A stretch of 60,493 nt of DNA from Haemophilus sputorum CCUG 13788 (lineage in GTDB: Bacteria; Pseudomonadota; Gammaproteobacteria; Enterobacterales; Pasteurellaceae): positions 1 through 60,493 of the forward strand of contig NZ_AFNK01000037.1 in the NCBI RefSeq assembly GCF_000238795.1, given 5' to 3'. The notes beneath the pieces are model-generated. The model was given only the letters and a program-made list of their open reading frames with translations, was not told the DNA's origin and made no database searches. Made by a program: the position numbers and the translations under genes. The first letter of the stretch is position 1; every line of letters starts with the position of its first letter. Of this stretch, positions 20,015 through 30,120 are shown one piece after another.

Positions 20015-20091
20015 TGGCGGAATGGACGGGACTCGAACCCGCGACCCCCTGCGTGACAGGCAGGTATTCTAACCAGCTGAACTACCACTCC
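20015..20091 (-). tRNA. tRNA-Asp (anticodon GTC), copy 2
   Basis: Minus-strand cloverleaf with acceptor GGAGTGG / CCATTCC and the same anticodon arm as copy 1, 15 bp upstream of it. Both are probably cut from one transcript. Confidence 0.96.
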
Positions 20092-20191
20092 GCAACTGGT
20101 GCGTGCATAATACGGATTTCGTCATCTTTCGTCAAACGCTTTTTGTTAAATTCAAACTTTTTTGCTTAATTTGAACACAAAAGGTGTTTTT

Positions 20192-20944
20192 TTAGTGCAC
20201 ATTCTCCGCAGCTTGATGCAACCAAATACAGTTCCCTTTTGATTTTTTTTCAATCAAGGCTAAAAAAGTTTCATGAGCGCTCAGTTCTTCATCTGAAGCA
20301 TTTAACACAACCGCATTGCTGAGATCATAACTCATTTTCACAACTTCTTCGCCAATTTGGGCTGTTGCATTTTCTTCATCAACTAACAAAGCAATTTGCC
20401 CGCCAGTCATCATTAAAAACACATCAGCTAGAATCTCCGCATCCAGTAAAGCTCCGTGCAACACCCGCTTACTGTTATCAATGCCTAGACGATCACACAG
20501 TGCATCTAAGTTATTTCGCTTACCTGGGTACATCTTACGCGCCATCTGTAAACTATCGGTTACAGTGCATATTTCTGCTGTTTTCGGCGGAGGATCTTTG
20601 AGGTACGAGAATTCCTGATCCATAAACGCTACGTCAAAGGGCGCATTATGAATAATTAACTCAGCACCTTTAATAAAAGCCAAGAAATCATCTGCAATTT
20701 CGGCAAAAACTGGTTTATCTTGCAAAAACTCATTGGTAATACCATGAACACGAATGGCTTCTTCATCTACTTCACGTGGTGGCTTAATATACACGTGAAA
20801 AGTTCGCCCCGTCAGACGGCGATTAATCACTTCAACAGCACCAATCTCAATTATATTATGCCCAATTTGTGGCTGCCCCGTCATATTCATCCCAGTGGTT
20901 TCGGTATCCAGTACCACTTGACGGACTATCTGTTCATCACTCAC
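20192..20944 (-). CDS. dnaQ: DNA polymerase III epsilon subunit
   Basis: 3'-5' proofreading exonuclease of the replicase. DEDDh motifs: VLDTETTGMN near residue 11, NAPFDVAFMD near 100, and HGALLDAEILADVFL near 160. The C-terminal tail binds the alpha subunit in relatives. Length 250. An inverted USS-free short spacer separates it from the upstream ftsX end. Confidence 0.95.
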   Translation of the reverse strand: MSDEQIVRQVVLDTETTGMNMTGQPQIGHNIIEIGAVEVINRRLTGRTFHVYIKPPREVDEEAIRVHGITNEFLQDKPVFAEIADDFLAFIKGAELIIHNAPFDVAFMDQEFSYLKDPPPKTAEICTVTDSLQMARKMYPGKRNNLDALCDRLGIDNSKRVLHGALLDAEILADVFLMMTGGQIALLVDEENATAQIGEEVVKMSYDLSNAVVLNASDEELSAHETFLALIEKKSKGNCIWLHQAAENVH

Positions 20945-21003
20945 TTTTTTGCCTCAAAATACACAATAAAAAAGCGCCAACCTGTGGCACTTTTTTGAAT
21001 GGA

Positions 21004-21936
21004 TTAACGTGAACCAATACGGTAAATATGTCGATTCGTTGCAATCTTCGCTGAAAGCCAACCAACAAAAATACAAGCTACGGTAAAGAAGAAGAATTCA
21101 CTAAAGCCTAAACCATTTAAAGTGAAGTCCACACTAAAAATATCTGCAACATATTTTACGACGCTCGTAAAATAGTTAATTACCACACTACTAAAAATTG
21201 CCGCTAATAAGCTGCCTAAACAACCATAAATCATGCCTTTATACAAAAACGGACGAGCAATAAAATGGTCGGTAGCGCCTAATAATTGTTGAACTTCAAT
21301 GGATGCACGGCTGTTCGCTACATCGGTTCTTACCGCATTACCAATCACTAAAAAGACTGAAATCAGCATCAAAATAGTACAAGTCATTGCAACCCGCGCA
21401 ATCAACCAAGTTAATGAACCTAATTTATCTAACCAGCCATTATCTAAGCGAACCTCTTGCACACCTTTAATTGCTTGCAAACCATTGCGTAACGCTAACA
21501 TATCATCATTACTGCTAAAGGCTTTTTTTGGTTTTAAGGTCACTACTGCAGGAAGAGGATTCTCATCAATAATATCTAACGCTTCACCAAAGCCAGACCA
21601 AGTCCGAAACTCCTCTAAACTTTGTTGACGAGAAATATAATTTAGCGATTCAATTTTATCGGCATCAAAATGGCGAATTCGCTCAACCACCGCATTCACA
21701 TCATTTTCAGAAAGGTTTTTATGTAAATAAACCGTTAATTCTGGCTCTGGATAAAATTCCGTTGCCGCATGATTCGCATTTTTCCATAACAGATAACTCA
21801 CCATTGGAATCATGAGCGAAACTGAAATGACTAATACCGTTAAAAAAGTACCGAATTTATGCTTCTTTAAATCTTGCCAAACTGAACGCAGAATATAGCC
21901 TGTTTGGGTGCCTAATTTTACAGTCAAACGTGCCAT
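21004..21936 (-). CDS. ftsX: cell division protein FtsX
   Basis: Membrane partner of FtsE in the divisome complex that controls septal peptidoglycan hydrolases. Four membrane segments (about residues 30-50, 180-205, 230-255, 275-300) with a periplasmic domain after the first (TVYLHKNLSENDVNAV). 310 residues. Starts 3 bp after the ftsE stop codon. Confidence 0.95.
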   Translation of the reverse strand: MARLTVKLGTQTGYILRSVWQDLKKHKFGTFLTVLVISVSLMIPMVSYLLWKNANHAATEFYPEPELTVYLHKNLSENDVNAVVERIRHFDADKIESLNYISRQQSLEEFRTWSGFGEALDIIDENPLPAVVTLKPKKAFSSNDDMLALRNGLQAIKGVQEVRLDNGWLDKLGSLTWLIARVAMTCTILMLISVFLVIGNAVRTDVANSRASIEVQQLLGATDHFIARPFLYKGMIYGCLGSLLAAIFSSVVINYFTSVVKYVADIFSVDFTLNGLGFSEFFFFTVACIFVGWLSAKIATNRHIYRIGSR

Positions 21937-21939
21937 GAT

Positions 21940-22593
21940 TTACCCCTTAATATGACCTTGCTCTAGCACTAAACATGGCTTCGGACGTTTAGTAATAATA
22001 TTCGTATCGTGCGTGGCAACAATCACCGTAGTACCTGCATTATTAAATTCTTCAAATAAGCGGAAAATCTCAAATGAAAGTTTTTCATCTAAGTTTCCTG
22101 TCGGCTCATCTGCTAATAATAATACAGGGCGATGAATAATCGCGCGGGCAATATCGACACGCTGTTGTTCGCCACCAGAAAGATGCACAGGCAAGAAATT
22201 CGTTTTATTACCTAGCCCAACACGTTCTAGCGCTAAGCGAGCTTCTCTTTCTACGACCTGAGGGCTCATCCCCTGAATAATAAGCGGTAAGGCAACATTA
22301 TCTAAAATAGTTTGGTCTGGTAATAAGCGATAATCTTGGTGCACCATGCCAATTTGACGACGTAAAAACGGTAATTCCACAGGATTTAAACGGGTAATAT
22401 CATGGCCGTTAAAAATAATTTGACCACCGTTTGCTCGTTCAATACCCATAATCAATTTTAATAAGGTACTTTTCCCTGCACCAGAGTGCCCTGTTAAATA
22501 CAGCATCCCGCCCGCCGGCAGATGAAAATCAATGCCTTGCAGGGCCTGTTTTCCCCCTTTATAGGCTTTACTCACATTTTGAAATTTAATCAT
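21940..22593 (-). CDS. ftsE: cell division ATP-binding protein FtsE
   Basis: ABC ATPase of the FtsEX complex. Walker [12 protein letters not shown], signature [15 protein letters not shown], Walker [13 protein letters not shown], switch His in VIVATHD. 217 residues. Part of the ftsY-ftsE-ftsX group, all on the minus strand, with an 87-bp gap containing a USS after ftsY. Confidence 0.96.
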   Translation of the reverse strand: MIKFQNVSKAYKGGKQALQGIDFHLPAGGMLYLTGHSGAGKSTLLKLIMGIERANGGQIIFNGHDITRLNPVELPFLRRQIGMVHQDYRLLPDQTILDNVALPLIIQGMSPQVVEREARLALERVGLGNKTNFLPVHLSGGEQQRVDIARAIIHRPVLLLADEPTGNLDEKLSFEIFRLFEEFNNAGTTVIVATHDTNIITKRPKPCLVLEQGHIKG

Positions 22594-22680
22594 TGTATTT
22601 CCCGTTTCACGACAAATTAAATAAGCTACAAGCGGTCACATTTTTCCAATTCTTTGCAAACTGCTTGAAGCTAAAAAGCA

Positions 22681-24384
<1,704 letters not shown>

Positions 24385-24469
24385 AATTTAATTCTCTTAG
24401 GGCAACATTTGCGCCCAACTTATATTTAAAATAGAATAAACTGCAGTAGTTTAGCAAAAAATCCTTTTT

Positions 24470-25075
24470 ATGAGTATGAAAAAAAATCGAAATGGGCGGG
24501 AGGCTTCGCCAAATTCTCGTCCAACGGGAGAGGTGAGGATTATTGCAGGACTTTGGCGAGGTCGGAAACTCCCTGTATTGAATGCAGAAGGGCTGAGACC
24601 AACCACCGATCGCGTAAAAGAAACGCTCTTTAACTGGCTTATGAATGATATTGCCGGCAGTCGTTGTCTGGATTGCTTTGCAGGCAGTGGCTCACTCGGT
24701 TTAGAAGCCCTTTCACGCCAAGCACAAGCGGTCGTTTTTTTAGAAAAATTTACCCCAGCCGCCAAGCAGCTTAAGCAGAATTTAGGCGCATTAAAAACTG
24801 AAAAAGGTAGTGTCGTAAATAGTGATACCTGTCAGTTTCTTGCACAAAAAAACAGTGGAAGTGCATTCGATGTGGTATTTATCGACCCTCCTTTTCATCA
24901 GGGCTTCGTGCCAAAAATCTTAACCTTATTAACCGAAAATGGTTGGTTAGCAGAACATGCGCTACTTTATGTAGAAACAGAAAAAACACATGCCCCTCTC
25001 GTTTTACCTGAAGGTTGGCAAATTATTAAAGAAAAATCGGCAGGTATGGTAACCAGCCGCCTGATTCAAACCTAA
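24470..25075 (+). CDS. rsmD: 16S rRNA (guanine966-N2)-methyltransferase
   Basis: Methylates G966 of 16S rRNA. SAM-binding [17 protein letters not shown], catalytic VFIDPPFH (the NPPY-type motif), N-terminal [14 protein letters not shown] and [15 protein letters not shown]. 201 residues. Divergent from ftsY, as in many gamma-proteobacteria. A USS core is embedded in the coding sequence near 24727. Confidence 0.94.
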   Translation: MSMKKNRNGREASPNSRPTGEVRIIAGLWRGRKLPVLNAEGLRPTTDRVKETLFNWLMNDIAGSRCLDCFAGSGSLGLEALSRQAQAVVFLEKFTPAAKQLKQNLGALKTEKGSVVNSDTCQFLAQKNSGSAFDVVFIDPPFHQGFVPKILTLLTENGWLAEHALLYVETEKTHAPLVLPEGWQIIKEKSAGMVTSRLIQT

Positions 25076-25086
25076 GTGAGAAAAAG

Positions 25087-25398
25087 ATGACAAAATTAAC
25101 CCCTGATGAAGCGATTGATCTCGCATACGATATTTTTCTAGAAATGGCAGGCGAAAATTTAGATCCTGCGGATATCTTGCTATTTAATCTTCAATTTGAA
25201 GAGCGTGGTGCCGTAGAAATGGTTGAAACCGCTGAGAATTGGGATGAAGAAATCGGCACACTGATTGATCCTGAAGCTTTTGCGGAAGTTTGGGTCGGTT
25301 TAGTGAATGATAAAGATGAAATGGATGATGTTTTTGCCAAATTCCTGATTTCTCACGAACCGGAAAATCGCGAATATCATGTCGTGTGGAAAGAATAA
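25087..25398 (+). CDS. DUF440 acidic dsDNA-mimic protein (HI1450/YciU type)
   Basis: 103 residues, very acidic ([31 protein letters not shown]). It is recognisably the H. influenzae HI1450 family, whose structure mimics double-stranded DNA and which is reported to bind HU. It follows rsmD by 11 bp and is probably cotranscribed. Confidence 0.9.
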   Translation: MTKLTPDEAIDLAYDIFLEMAGENLDPADILLFNLQFEERGAVEMVETAENWDEEIGTLIDPEAFAEVWVGLVNDKDEMDDVFAKFLISHEPENREYHVVWKE

Positions 25399-25413
25399 TT
25401 CCTTAAAGCTATT

Positions 25414-25440
25414 AAATCCGACTTTTAAAGTCGGATTTTT
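25414..25440 (+). terminator. terminator after the DUF440 gene
   Basis: AAATCCGACTTT-TA-AAAGTCGGATTTTT, compact hairpin with T-run, 15 bp past the stop codon. Confidence 0.9.
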
Positions 25441-25501
25441 ATTGCCTCAAAAAAAGTAAGCGTGTTAAAATTCACATTATTCGTTAAAATAAGGATTAAA
25501 A

Positions 25502-26374
25502 ATGGAACAACTCATTTGCTATAAACAGATGCCGGTTTGGACAAAAGAAACCTTGCCACAAATGTTTCAAGAAAAACACAACACTAAAGAAGGCACTTGG
25601 GCAAAATTAACCATCTTAAAAGGTGAATTAAAATTTTACGTTTTAACTGAAGAAGGTGATGTGGTTGAAACAGCGATTTTCACCCCCGAAAATCAAGCAC
25701 CATTTGTTGAGCCACAACTTTGGCATAGAGTTGAAGCATTAACCGATGATCTTGAATGCCAATTAGCATTCTATTGTGAACCGAAGGATTATTATATGAA
25801 AAAATATAATCTGACTACGACACACTCTGAAGTGCTTAACGCTATGAATTATATTCAAGGTGGCAAAGCGTTAGATCTTGGTTGTGGCCGCGGTCGCAAT
25901 TCACTTTATCTAAACTTAGTCGGCTTTGATGTTACTGCAGTAGACTACAATGAAGAAAGCATTGAATTCCTTCGTTATATGATTGAGAAAGAAGGGTTAA
26001 AAAATATCGAAACCGGTATTTACGACATCAACGATGCGACTATCGGCAGCCAAAACGGTGAGTACGATTTTGTGCTTTCAACCGTAGTGATGATGTTCTT
26101 AAACCGCGAACGTATTCCGGCTATCATTGAAAATATGCAGAAAAATACGAAAGTAGGTGGTTATAACTTAATCGTTTGTGCCATGAGCACGCCAGAATAC
26201 CCTTGTCCAATGCCATTCTCATTTACCTTTGCAGAAGGCGAATTAGCGAAATACTACGAGGGCTGGGAATTAGTGAAATATAACGAAGATTTAGGTCACT
26301 TACATAAAACCGATGAAAACGGCAACCGTATCCAACTTAAATTTGCCACAATGCTAGCGAAGAAATTAGCATAG
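25502..26374 (+). CDS. tehB: TehB, SAM-dependent tellurite methyltransferase
   Basis: 290 residues with two domains: an N-terminal cupin-like DUF1971 domain (about 1-95, AIFTPENQAPFVEPQLWHRVE) and a C-terminal class I methyltransferase (ALDLGCGRGRNSLYL near 121). This two-domain layout is that of H. influenzae TehB; E. coli TehB has only the second. In H. influenzae the gene affects tellurite, oxidant resistance and haem use. The accessory island begins directly after it. Confidence 0.93.
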   Translation: MEQLICYKQMPVWTKETLPQMFQEKHNTKEGTWAKLTILKGELKFYVLTEEGDVVETAIFTPENQAPFVEPQLWHRVEALTDDLECQLAFYCEPKDYYMKKYNLTTTHSEVLNAMNYIQGGKALDLGCGRGRNSLYLNLVGFDVTAVDYNEESIEFLRYMIEKEGLKNIETGIYDINDATIGSQNGEYDFVLSTVVMMFLNRERIPAIIENMQKNTKVGGYNLIVCAMSTPEYPCPMPFSFTFAEGELAKYYEGWELVKYNEDLGHLHKTDENGNRIQLKFATMLAKKLA

Positions 26375-26383
26375 TTCCTGCCA

Positions 26384-26429
26384 CAAGCGGTTAAATTCCG
26401 CAAAACTTTTGCAAATTCAGACCGCTTGT
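26384..26429. repeat. USS dyad A, left boundary of the accessory island
   Basis: Inverted CAAGCGGT ... ACCGCTTGT around CGCAAAACTTTTGCAAATT. It is 44 of 46 bases identical to, and in the same orientation as, 30013-30058. Both lie at the edges of the seven-gene island. Confidence 0.9.
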
Positions 26430-26445
26430 TCTTTATAAGATTAGA

Positions 26446-26476
26446 AAAATAGGCAATCTACGACTGCCTATTTTTT
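26446..26476. terminator. bidirectional terminator at the end of the island operon
   Basis: AAAAATAGGCA / TGCCTATTTTTT hairpin, between tehB and the last island gene; the T-run on the minus strand (from the A-run at 26446) serves the island operon. Confidence 0.8.
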
Positions 26477-26481
26477 AATCT

Positions 26482-27138
26482 TTATTCTTTAAACTCAACT
26501 TGATACTGAGATGCAATTTGTGGATTAAGCATTAGAAGTTGTTTAATTGTTTCTTCCGCGGAAGATTTAGCCTCTTTTAGAAGATCACTTTCCATAATTT
26601 TCTTCTCTACTTCAATACGCTGATCTGAAAAGAACTTTTGATAATCCTTTATATTCCAACTAGAAAATAAAGAAGTAGACTCATCAAAAATTTTCATTGA
26701 CTTCTCATCAAATTCATTAGAAAGAATTTTCGCATTTCCTATATTAGAAATAAGAATTTTATTTCCCTTTATTTCTGTTGAAACATTTGAAAGATCCACA
26801 CCTAAAGTGACCTTTCCATCATAAGAAATAATAAATTTCTTAGATGTTAAAGGAAGATTAATTCCATAAATATTCTTTTTATTTTCAAACATTGCAGCAT
26901 TAGTATAGAAATATTTATAACTTACAATATCTTTTGACTTTTTAATATAATTACCAACTAAAGATGTTGTAACATTAGTTTGCTCAGATGAATGTGAAAC
27001 AATTGACCTATAAAACATATATATATTAACTATTACAAACAGTAAAATACCTGCAATAACTAAAGATTTTAAACCATTAGATAATTTATAGAATTTCTCA
27101 ACTAATCCATTCTGTGGATTTTTTATATTTTCACTCAT
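26482..27138 (-). CDS. DUF4230-like single-span membrane protein (island gene 6)
   Basis: 218 residues: a short cytoplasmic start, one membrane helix at about 24-43, then an extracytoplasmic domain resembling DUF4230 (VSYKYFYTNAAMF, FIISYDGKVTLGVDLSNV, NKILISNIGNAKILS, ending in a helix rich in Glu/Lys). The family is of unknown function. It is the last gene of the operon, 18 bp after the preceding gene. Recognition is by pattern only. Confidence 0.7.
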   Translation of the reverse strand: MSENIKNPQNGLVEKFYKLSNGLKSLVIAGILLFVIVNIYMFYRSIVSHSSEQTNVTTSLVGNYIKKSKDIVSYKYFYTNAAMFENKKNIYGINLPLTSKKFIISYDGKVTLGVDLSNVSTEIKGNKILISNIGNAKILSNEFDEKSMKIFDESTSLFSSWNIKDYQKFFSDQRIEVEKKIMESDLLKEAKSSAEETIKQLLMLNPQIASQYQVEFKE

Positions 27139-27156
27139 TTTAACCTCAATTTAAGT

Positions 27157-27396
27157 TCAAGAAGAAAAATTAATAGTATCATTAGAAAACATGGAAATAA
27201 ATAAACCATAACCAAAATATAGCACTGACAATAAAAGCAGAAAAATACCTAAAATTACAATAAATTTCATACCAAATGATAAACGTCTAAAGCCTTTAAT
27301 TGATAATGTTATAGGTTCATCATTTGGTTTTTTAATTCCATTTTTTAGAACATCGACTGCGTCAAGTATATTCATCAATATCTTTGATAAGTTCAT
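27157..27396 (-). CDS. small membrane protein (island gene 5)
   Basis: 79 residues with one strong membrane helix (about 46-72, FIVILGIFLLLLSVLYFGYG) and a polar N-terminus. No family recognised. Its ATG overlaps the stop of island gene 4 (ATGA, 27393-27396), so translation is coupled. Confidence 0.7.
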   Translation of the reverse strand: MNLSKILMNILDAVDVLKNGIKKPNDEPITLSIKGFRRLSFGMKFIVILGIFLLLLSVLYFGYGLFISMFSNDTINFSS

Positions 27397-27872
27397 ATCT
27401 TTTCCCTTGATGATTTAGATGAATTTATTATCTTATTCTTAAAAGGCCCTGAAAAATTTGAAAAATACATATTTCCCTCTTTCCTAATTTTTCCCCTATC
27501 ATTTAACAAATCTAATAGTTCTAAAACCTTATCATTAGTTACATTTTTCACATTGCACTTCATAAGATAACTAAAGACTGTCTTTTCATCAGAAACTTGA
27601 TTTTCAGACTGAAAAAATATAATTATATTATATAATAGACTATTTCTTTTCTTATAAGTTAGAATAAAATATATAAACACAAACCAAACGCACATAATAA
27701 ATGCGCCAACCAATAACATAATTAAAGCCATTAGTATAATTAACACACGCAAAAGATCATAAGGAAAGTCCATAACAACAAATCTTAAATCTTTAGTACA
27801 ATAATATCTACTAAAATCAAATATAGCAGAATACCTTTCAATTTTTACACTTATTAATTTAATAATCTCCAT
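27393..27872 (-). CDS. membrane protein with cytoplasmic tail (island gene 4)
   Basis: 159 residues. A hydrophobic region at about 41-73 could form one long or two membrane helices (LLRVLIILMALIMLLVGAFI). The C-terminal 70 residues are soluble and look helical with a strand (KVLELLDLLNDRGKIRKEGNMYF), possibly a winged helix. No family recognised. Confidence 0.65.
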   Translation of the reverse strand: MEIIKLISVKIERYSAIFDFSRYYCTKDLRFVVMDFPYDLLRVLIILMALIMLLVGAFIMCVWFVFIYFILTYKKRNSLLYNIIIFFQSENQVSDEKTVFSYLMKCNVKNVTNDKVLELLDLLNDRGKIRKEGNMYFSNFSGPFKNKIINSSKSSREKI

Positions 27873-27883
27873 TAGCCAGACCT

Positions 27884-28267
27884 CTAAAAATCAATATCAA
27901 ACTTCAACTCTTTTGAGTTAATAAGTTCTCTTTTATTTTCATCATTTAATTTATCAATGCTAAAAAAATCAGTTCTAAAAAAATTCTTTAAAACAGCTCC
28001 CTCTCTAGTTTTAAAGTAAAGCTCAGCAATTAAATAAAATTTATCATCTAGGTTTAACTTTATTATAAATTCTCCTCCAATATACTCAGCACTGTTATCT
28101 TTTTGATATGACGCTATCTTTTCATCAATTCCATAAGAATATAATCTGCATAAATCTTCCAATGAAAATTTATATAATTCATTAACAGAATCTAATTCAT
28201 TTAAAATAAATTGAAGTTTTTTATCCACCCCTTCTTTATCTAAACATAAAAGCTCTTTTAATCCCAT
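27884..28267 (-). CDS. soluble protein of unknown function (island gene 3)
   Basis: 127 residues without signal or membrane segment. An N-terminal helical part (KKLQFILNELDSVNELYKF) is followed by an antiparallel-strand pattern (GGEFIIKLNLDDKFYLIAEL). Not recognised. The ATG overlaps the previous stop by one base (TAATG). Confidence 0.65.
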   Translation of the reverse strand: MGLKELLCLDKEGVDKKLQFILNELDSVNELYKFSLEDLCRLYSYGIDEKIASYQKDNSAEYIGGEFIIKLNLDDKFYLIAELYFKTREGAVLKNFFRTDFFSIDKLNDENKRELINSKELKFDIDF

Positions 28268-28638
28268 TACTTCAACTCCAAACGCAATGCTTCTTTCATT
28301 TCATAAGTAATGTCTACTTCTTCACCCACATAAGCACATTCCATTTTTTTTCTGATATTTTCAGGTAATTCTTCAGCAGAAATTTCTCGCTCATATACAG
28401 TTTCTTTCCAGTTTCCATCAGGCTCCTTTTCAAGGAATTTTTGAACCGCAATATATATACCACTTACTACACTACCTTTTTCGAGATAAGTAATTAATCC
28501 AGCATATGCTGAAGGAATGGCTTTTTCCATAAAGAGTTTAAAAGCTTTTTCCAAAAATGCTTTAATTTCTTTCCAAAAAAAAGCTATAAATAAAACAATG
28601 CCAAAAATTAATGTTGCGCCAACAATAAATGCAATCAT
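28267..28638 (-). CDS. membrane-anchored protein (island gene 2)
   Basis: 123 residues. An N-terminal membrane helix (IAFIVGATLIFGIVLFIAFF) is followed by an amphipathic Lys/Phe-rich helix, a second weakly hydrophobic stretch near 45-62 and an acidic tail (AYVGEEVDITYEMKEAL). No family recognised. The start overlaps the end of the AAA+ gene (ATGA). Confidence 0.65.
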   Translation of the reverse strand: MIAFIVGATLIFGIVLFIAFFWKEIKAFLEKAFKLFMEKAIPSAYAGLITYLEKGSVVSGIYIAVQKFLEKEPDGNWKETVYEREISAEELPENIRKKMECAYVGEEVDITYEMKEALRLELK

Positions 28639-29549
28639 ATTTTTACTCCATAATTATCTTTAATATATTGTTCTGAAATAATTTTAGAATCTACATTCAT
28701 AATTCCAAGATTAGCAAGTTTACTCTTTTTAATTGATTCAATTTTTGAAAGTATATCTTGATTGGTTACCATTTTTTTTCCATCTGCTTTAGCCGAAAAA
28801 GCAGATAATAAAATAACATTAGAAATATCTGAGCCACTTAACCCTTCAGATTCTTTTGCGACTATATCTATATCAATATCATTAGGTAATTTGCTAGGAA
28901 TATAGTGCATAAATAACTTTTTACGCACTTCTTCATCAGGTAAAGAAAATTCAATATGAATTAAAATTCTTCGCATAAATGCAGGGTCATAATTTGTAAT
29001 GAAGTTAGTGGCAAATAACACAATATCATTATAATCATTAAGCAAATTTAACATTACTGAACGCGTTTGGTTTACGCTTGTATCTGTCGCACTAGTCATA
29101 TTGGTGACACGGCGACTCAAAATAGCATCAGCTTCATCAAAGAAAAGAATGGCATCATTTTCTTTAGCAAAATTGAAAGCGGCTTGGATATTTTTCGGTG
29201 TCTCTCCAACATATTTTGATTCAATATCACCATAATTAACCAGAATTAACTTTTTACCTAATGATGTAGCAATAGCGTGAGCCGCCATAGTTTTGCCTGT
29301 ACCAGGTGCGCCATAAAGATTAATGATCATTTTGCTATCAAATTTATGCGTATGCGAAAAGCCCCAATCATTAAATACTTCGCGTTGAAATTGTCGCAAC
29401 CCAATTGCTTTATTGAGTTCACTATACGTTTTCTCAGACAAAATAAGATCATCCAATGTATAGCGAGGCTCAGTGAGCTCAAACTGGATTTGAGGCTTGT
29501 TAGATGTGGTATTTACAGATTTGTTTTTAGAATTAAGATCGATGGGCAT
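28635..29549 (-). CDS. AAA+ ATPase (island gene 1)
   Basis: 304 residues. Classic AAA domain of the FtsH/Cdc48/Vps4 kind: Walker A GAPGTGKT at 80-87, Walker B AILFFDEAD at 133-141, sensor 1 in VLFATNF, an arginine-finger region DPAFMRRI, and the sensor-2-side motif EGLSGSDISNV. The pore-loop region reads SKYVGETPKN. There is no protease or other catalytic domain. The N-terminal 70 residues are polar and may bind a partner. First gene of the leftward operon, divergent from the HTH gene across 97 bp. The membrane neighbours suggest an ATP-driven remodelling machine at the inner membrane (inference). Confidence 0.85.
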   Translation of the reverse strand: MPIDLNSKNKSVNTTSNKPQIQFELTEPRYTLDDLILSEKTYSELNKAIGLRQFQREVFNDWGFSHTHKFDSKMIINLYGAPGTGKTMAAHAIATSLGKKLILVNYGDIESKYVGETPKNIQAAFNFAKENDAILFFDEADAILSRRVTNMTSATDTSVNQTRSVMLNLLNDYNDIVLFATNFITNYDPAFMRRILIHIEFSLPDEEVRKKLFMHYIPSKLPNDIDIDIVAKESEGLSGSDISNVILLSAFSAKADGKKMVTNQDILSKIESIKKSKLANLGIMNVDSKIISEQYIKDNYGVKI

Positions 29550-29646
29550 AGTTATCTTTTAGGCCTAACAGTAAAACTGAAATAGTTTAAAATAAAAACT
29601 AAATTAGTTCAATTGTAGCTTTAAAAATTTTCGATAATTTTTATCT

Positions 29647-30003
29647 ATGAAGATAAAAAACGAAAAAGATAAATTTAGCGAAAGGCTGGCAACCGCAATT
29701 AAGGCCGAATACCCTAAAGGCCTTACAACAAGCCAAATTGCTATTAAATTTGGGTTATTACACCCAACAGATGCCGTCACACCTCAGGCAGTTTATAAAT
29801 GGTTAAATGGTTTAGCGATTCCCTCATTTGACAAGATAGAGACACTCTCGAAGTGGTTAAATGTAGAACCAAATTGGTTAAGGTACGGCGGTGAGGAGGA
29901 GCAGAATTACTCCGCATTAGATGAAGTTTTAATCCGTTTAATAAAAGATCTTAACGATCAGCAAAAGAGCATTCTTGTGAGCTTGATTACCTCTTTTAAG
30001 TAA
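29647..30003 (+). CDS. helix-turn-helix regulator divergent from the AAA+ operon
   Basis: 118 residues. N-terminal helix-turn-helix of the phage-repressor sort: TTSQIAIKFGL, TPQAVYKWLNGLAIPSFDKI and ETLSKWLNVEPNWLRYG, the last a common closing motif of CI-like N-domains. The C-terminal 35 residues are a short helical segment instead of a peptidase domain, so cleavage-type induction is not expected. Position suggests control of the divergent operon through the 97-bp AT-rich spacer. Confidence 0.8.
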   Translation: MKIKNEKDKFSERLATAIKAEYPKGLTTSQIAIKFGLLHPTDAVTPQAVYKWLNGLAIPSFDKIETLSKWLNVEPNWLRYGGEEEQNYSALDEVLIRLIKDLNDQQKSILVSLITSFK

Positions 30004-30012
30004 TTTGACTGG

Positions 30013-30058
30013 CAAGCGGTCAGATTCCGCAAAACTTTTGCAAATTCAGACCGCTTGT
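30013..30058. repeat. USS dyad B, right boundary of the accessory island
   Basis: Direct copy of 26384-26429 with two mismatches. It lies 10 bp after the stop codon of the HTH gene and 62 bp before ettA. Confidence 0.9.
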
Positions 30059-30120
30059 AGCCTATATTTTCGCCCTATTTTCCAGTAGAATAGGGCGATT
30101 TTTTTGATGAGGAATAACCA

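Noticed and set aside
29550-29646. Exact operator for the HTH regulator
   Set aside because: AT-rich spacer with several weak dyads; none stands out enough to name.
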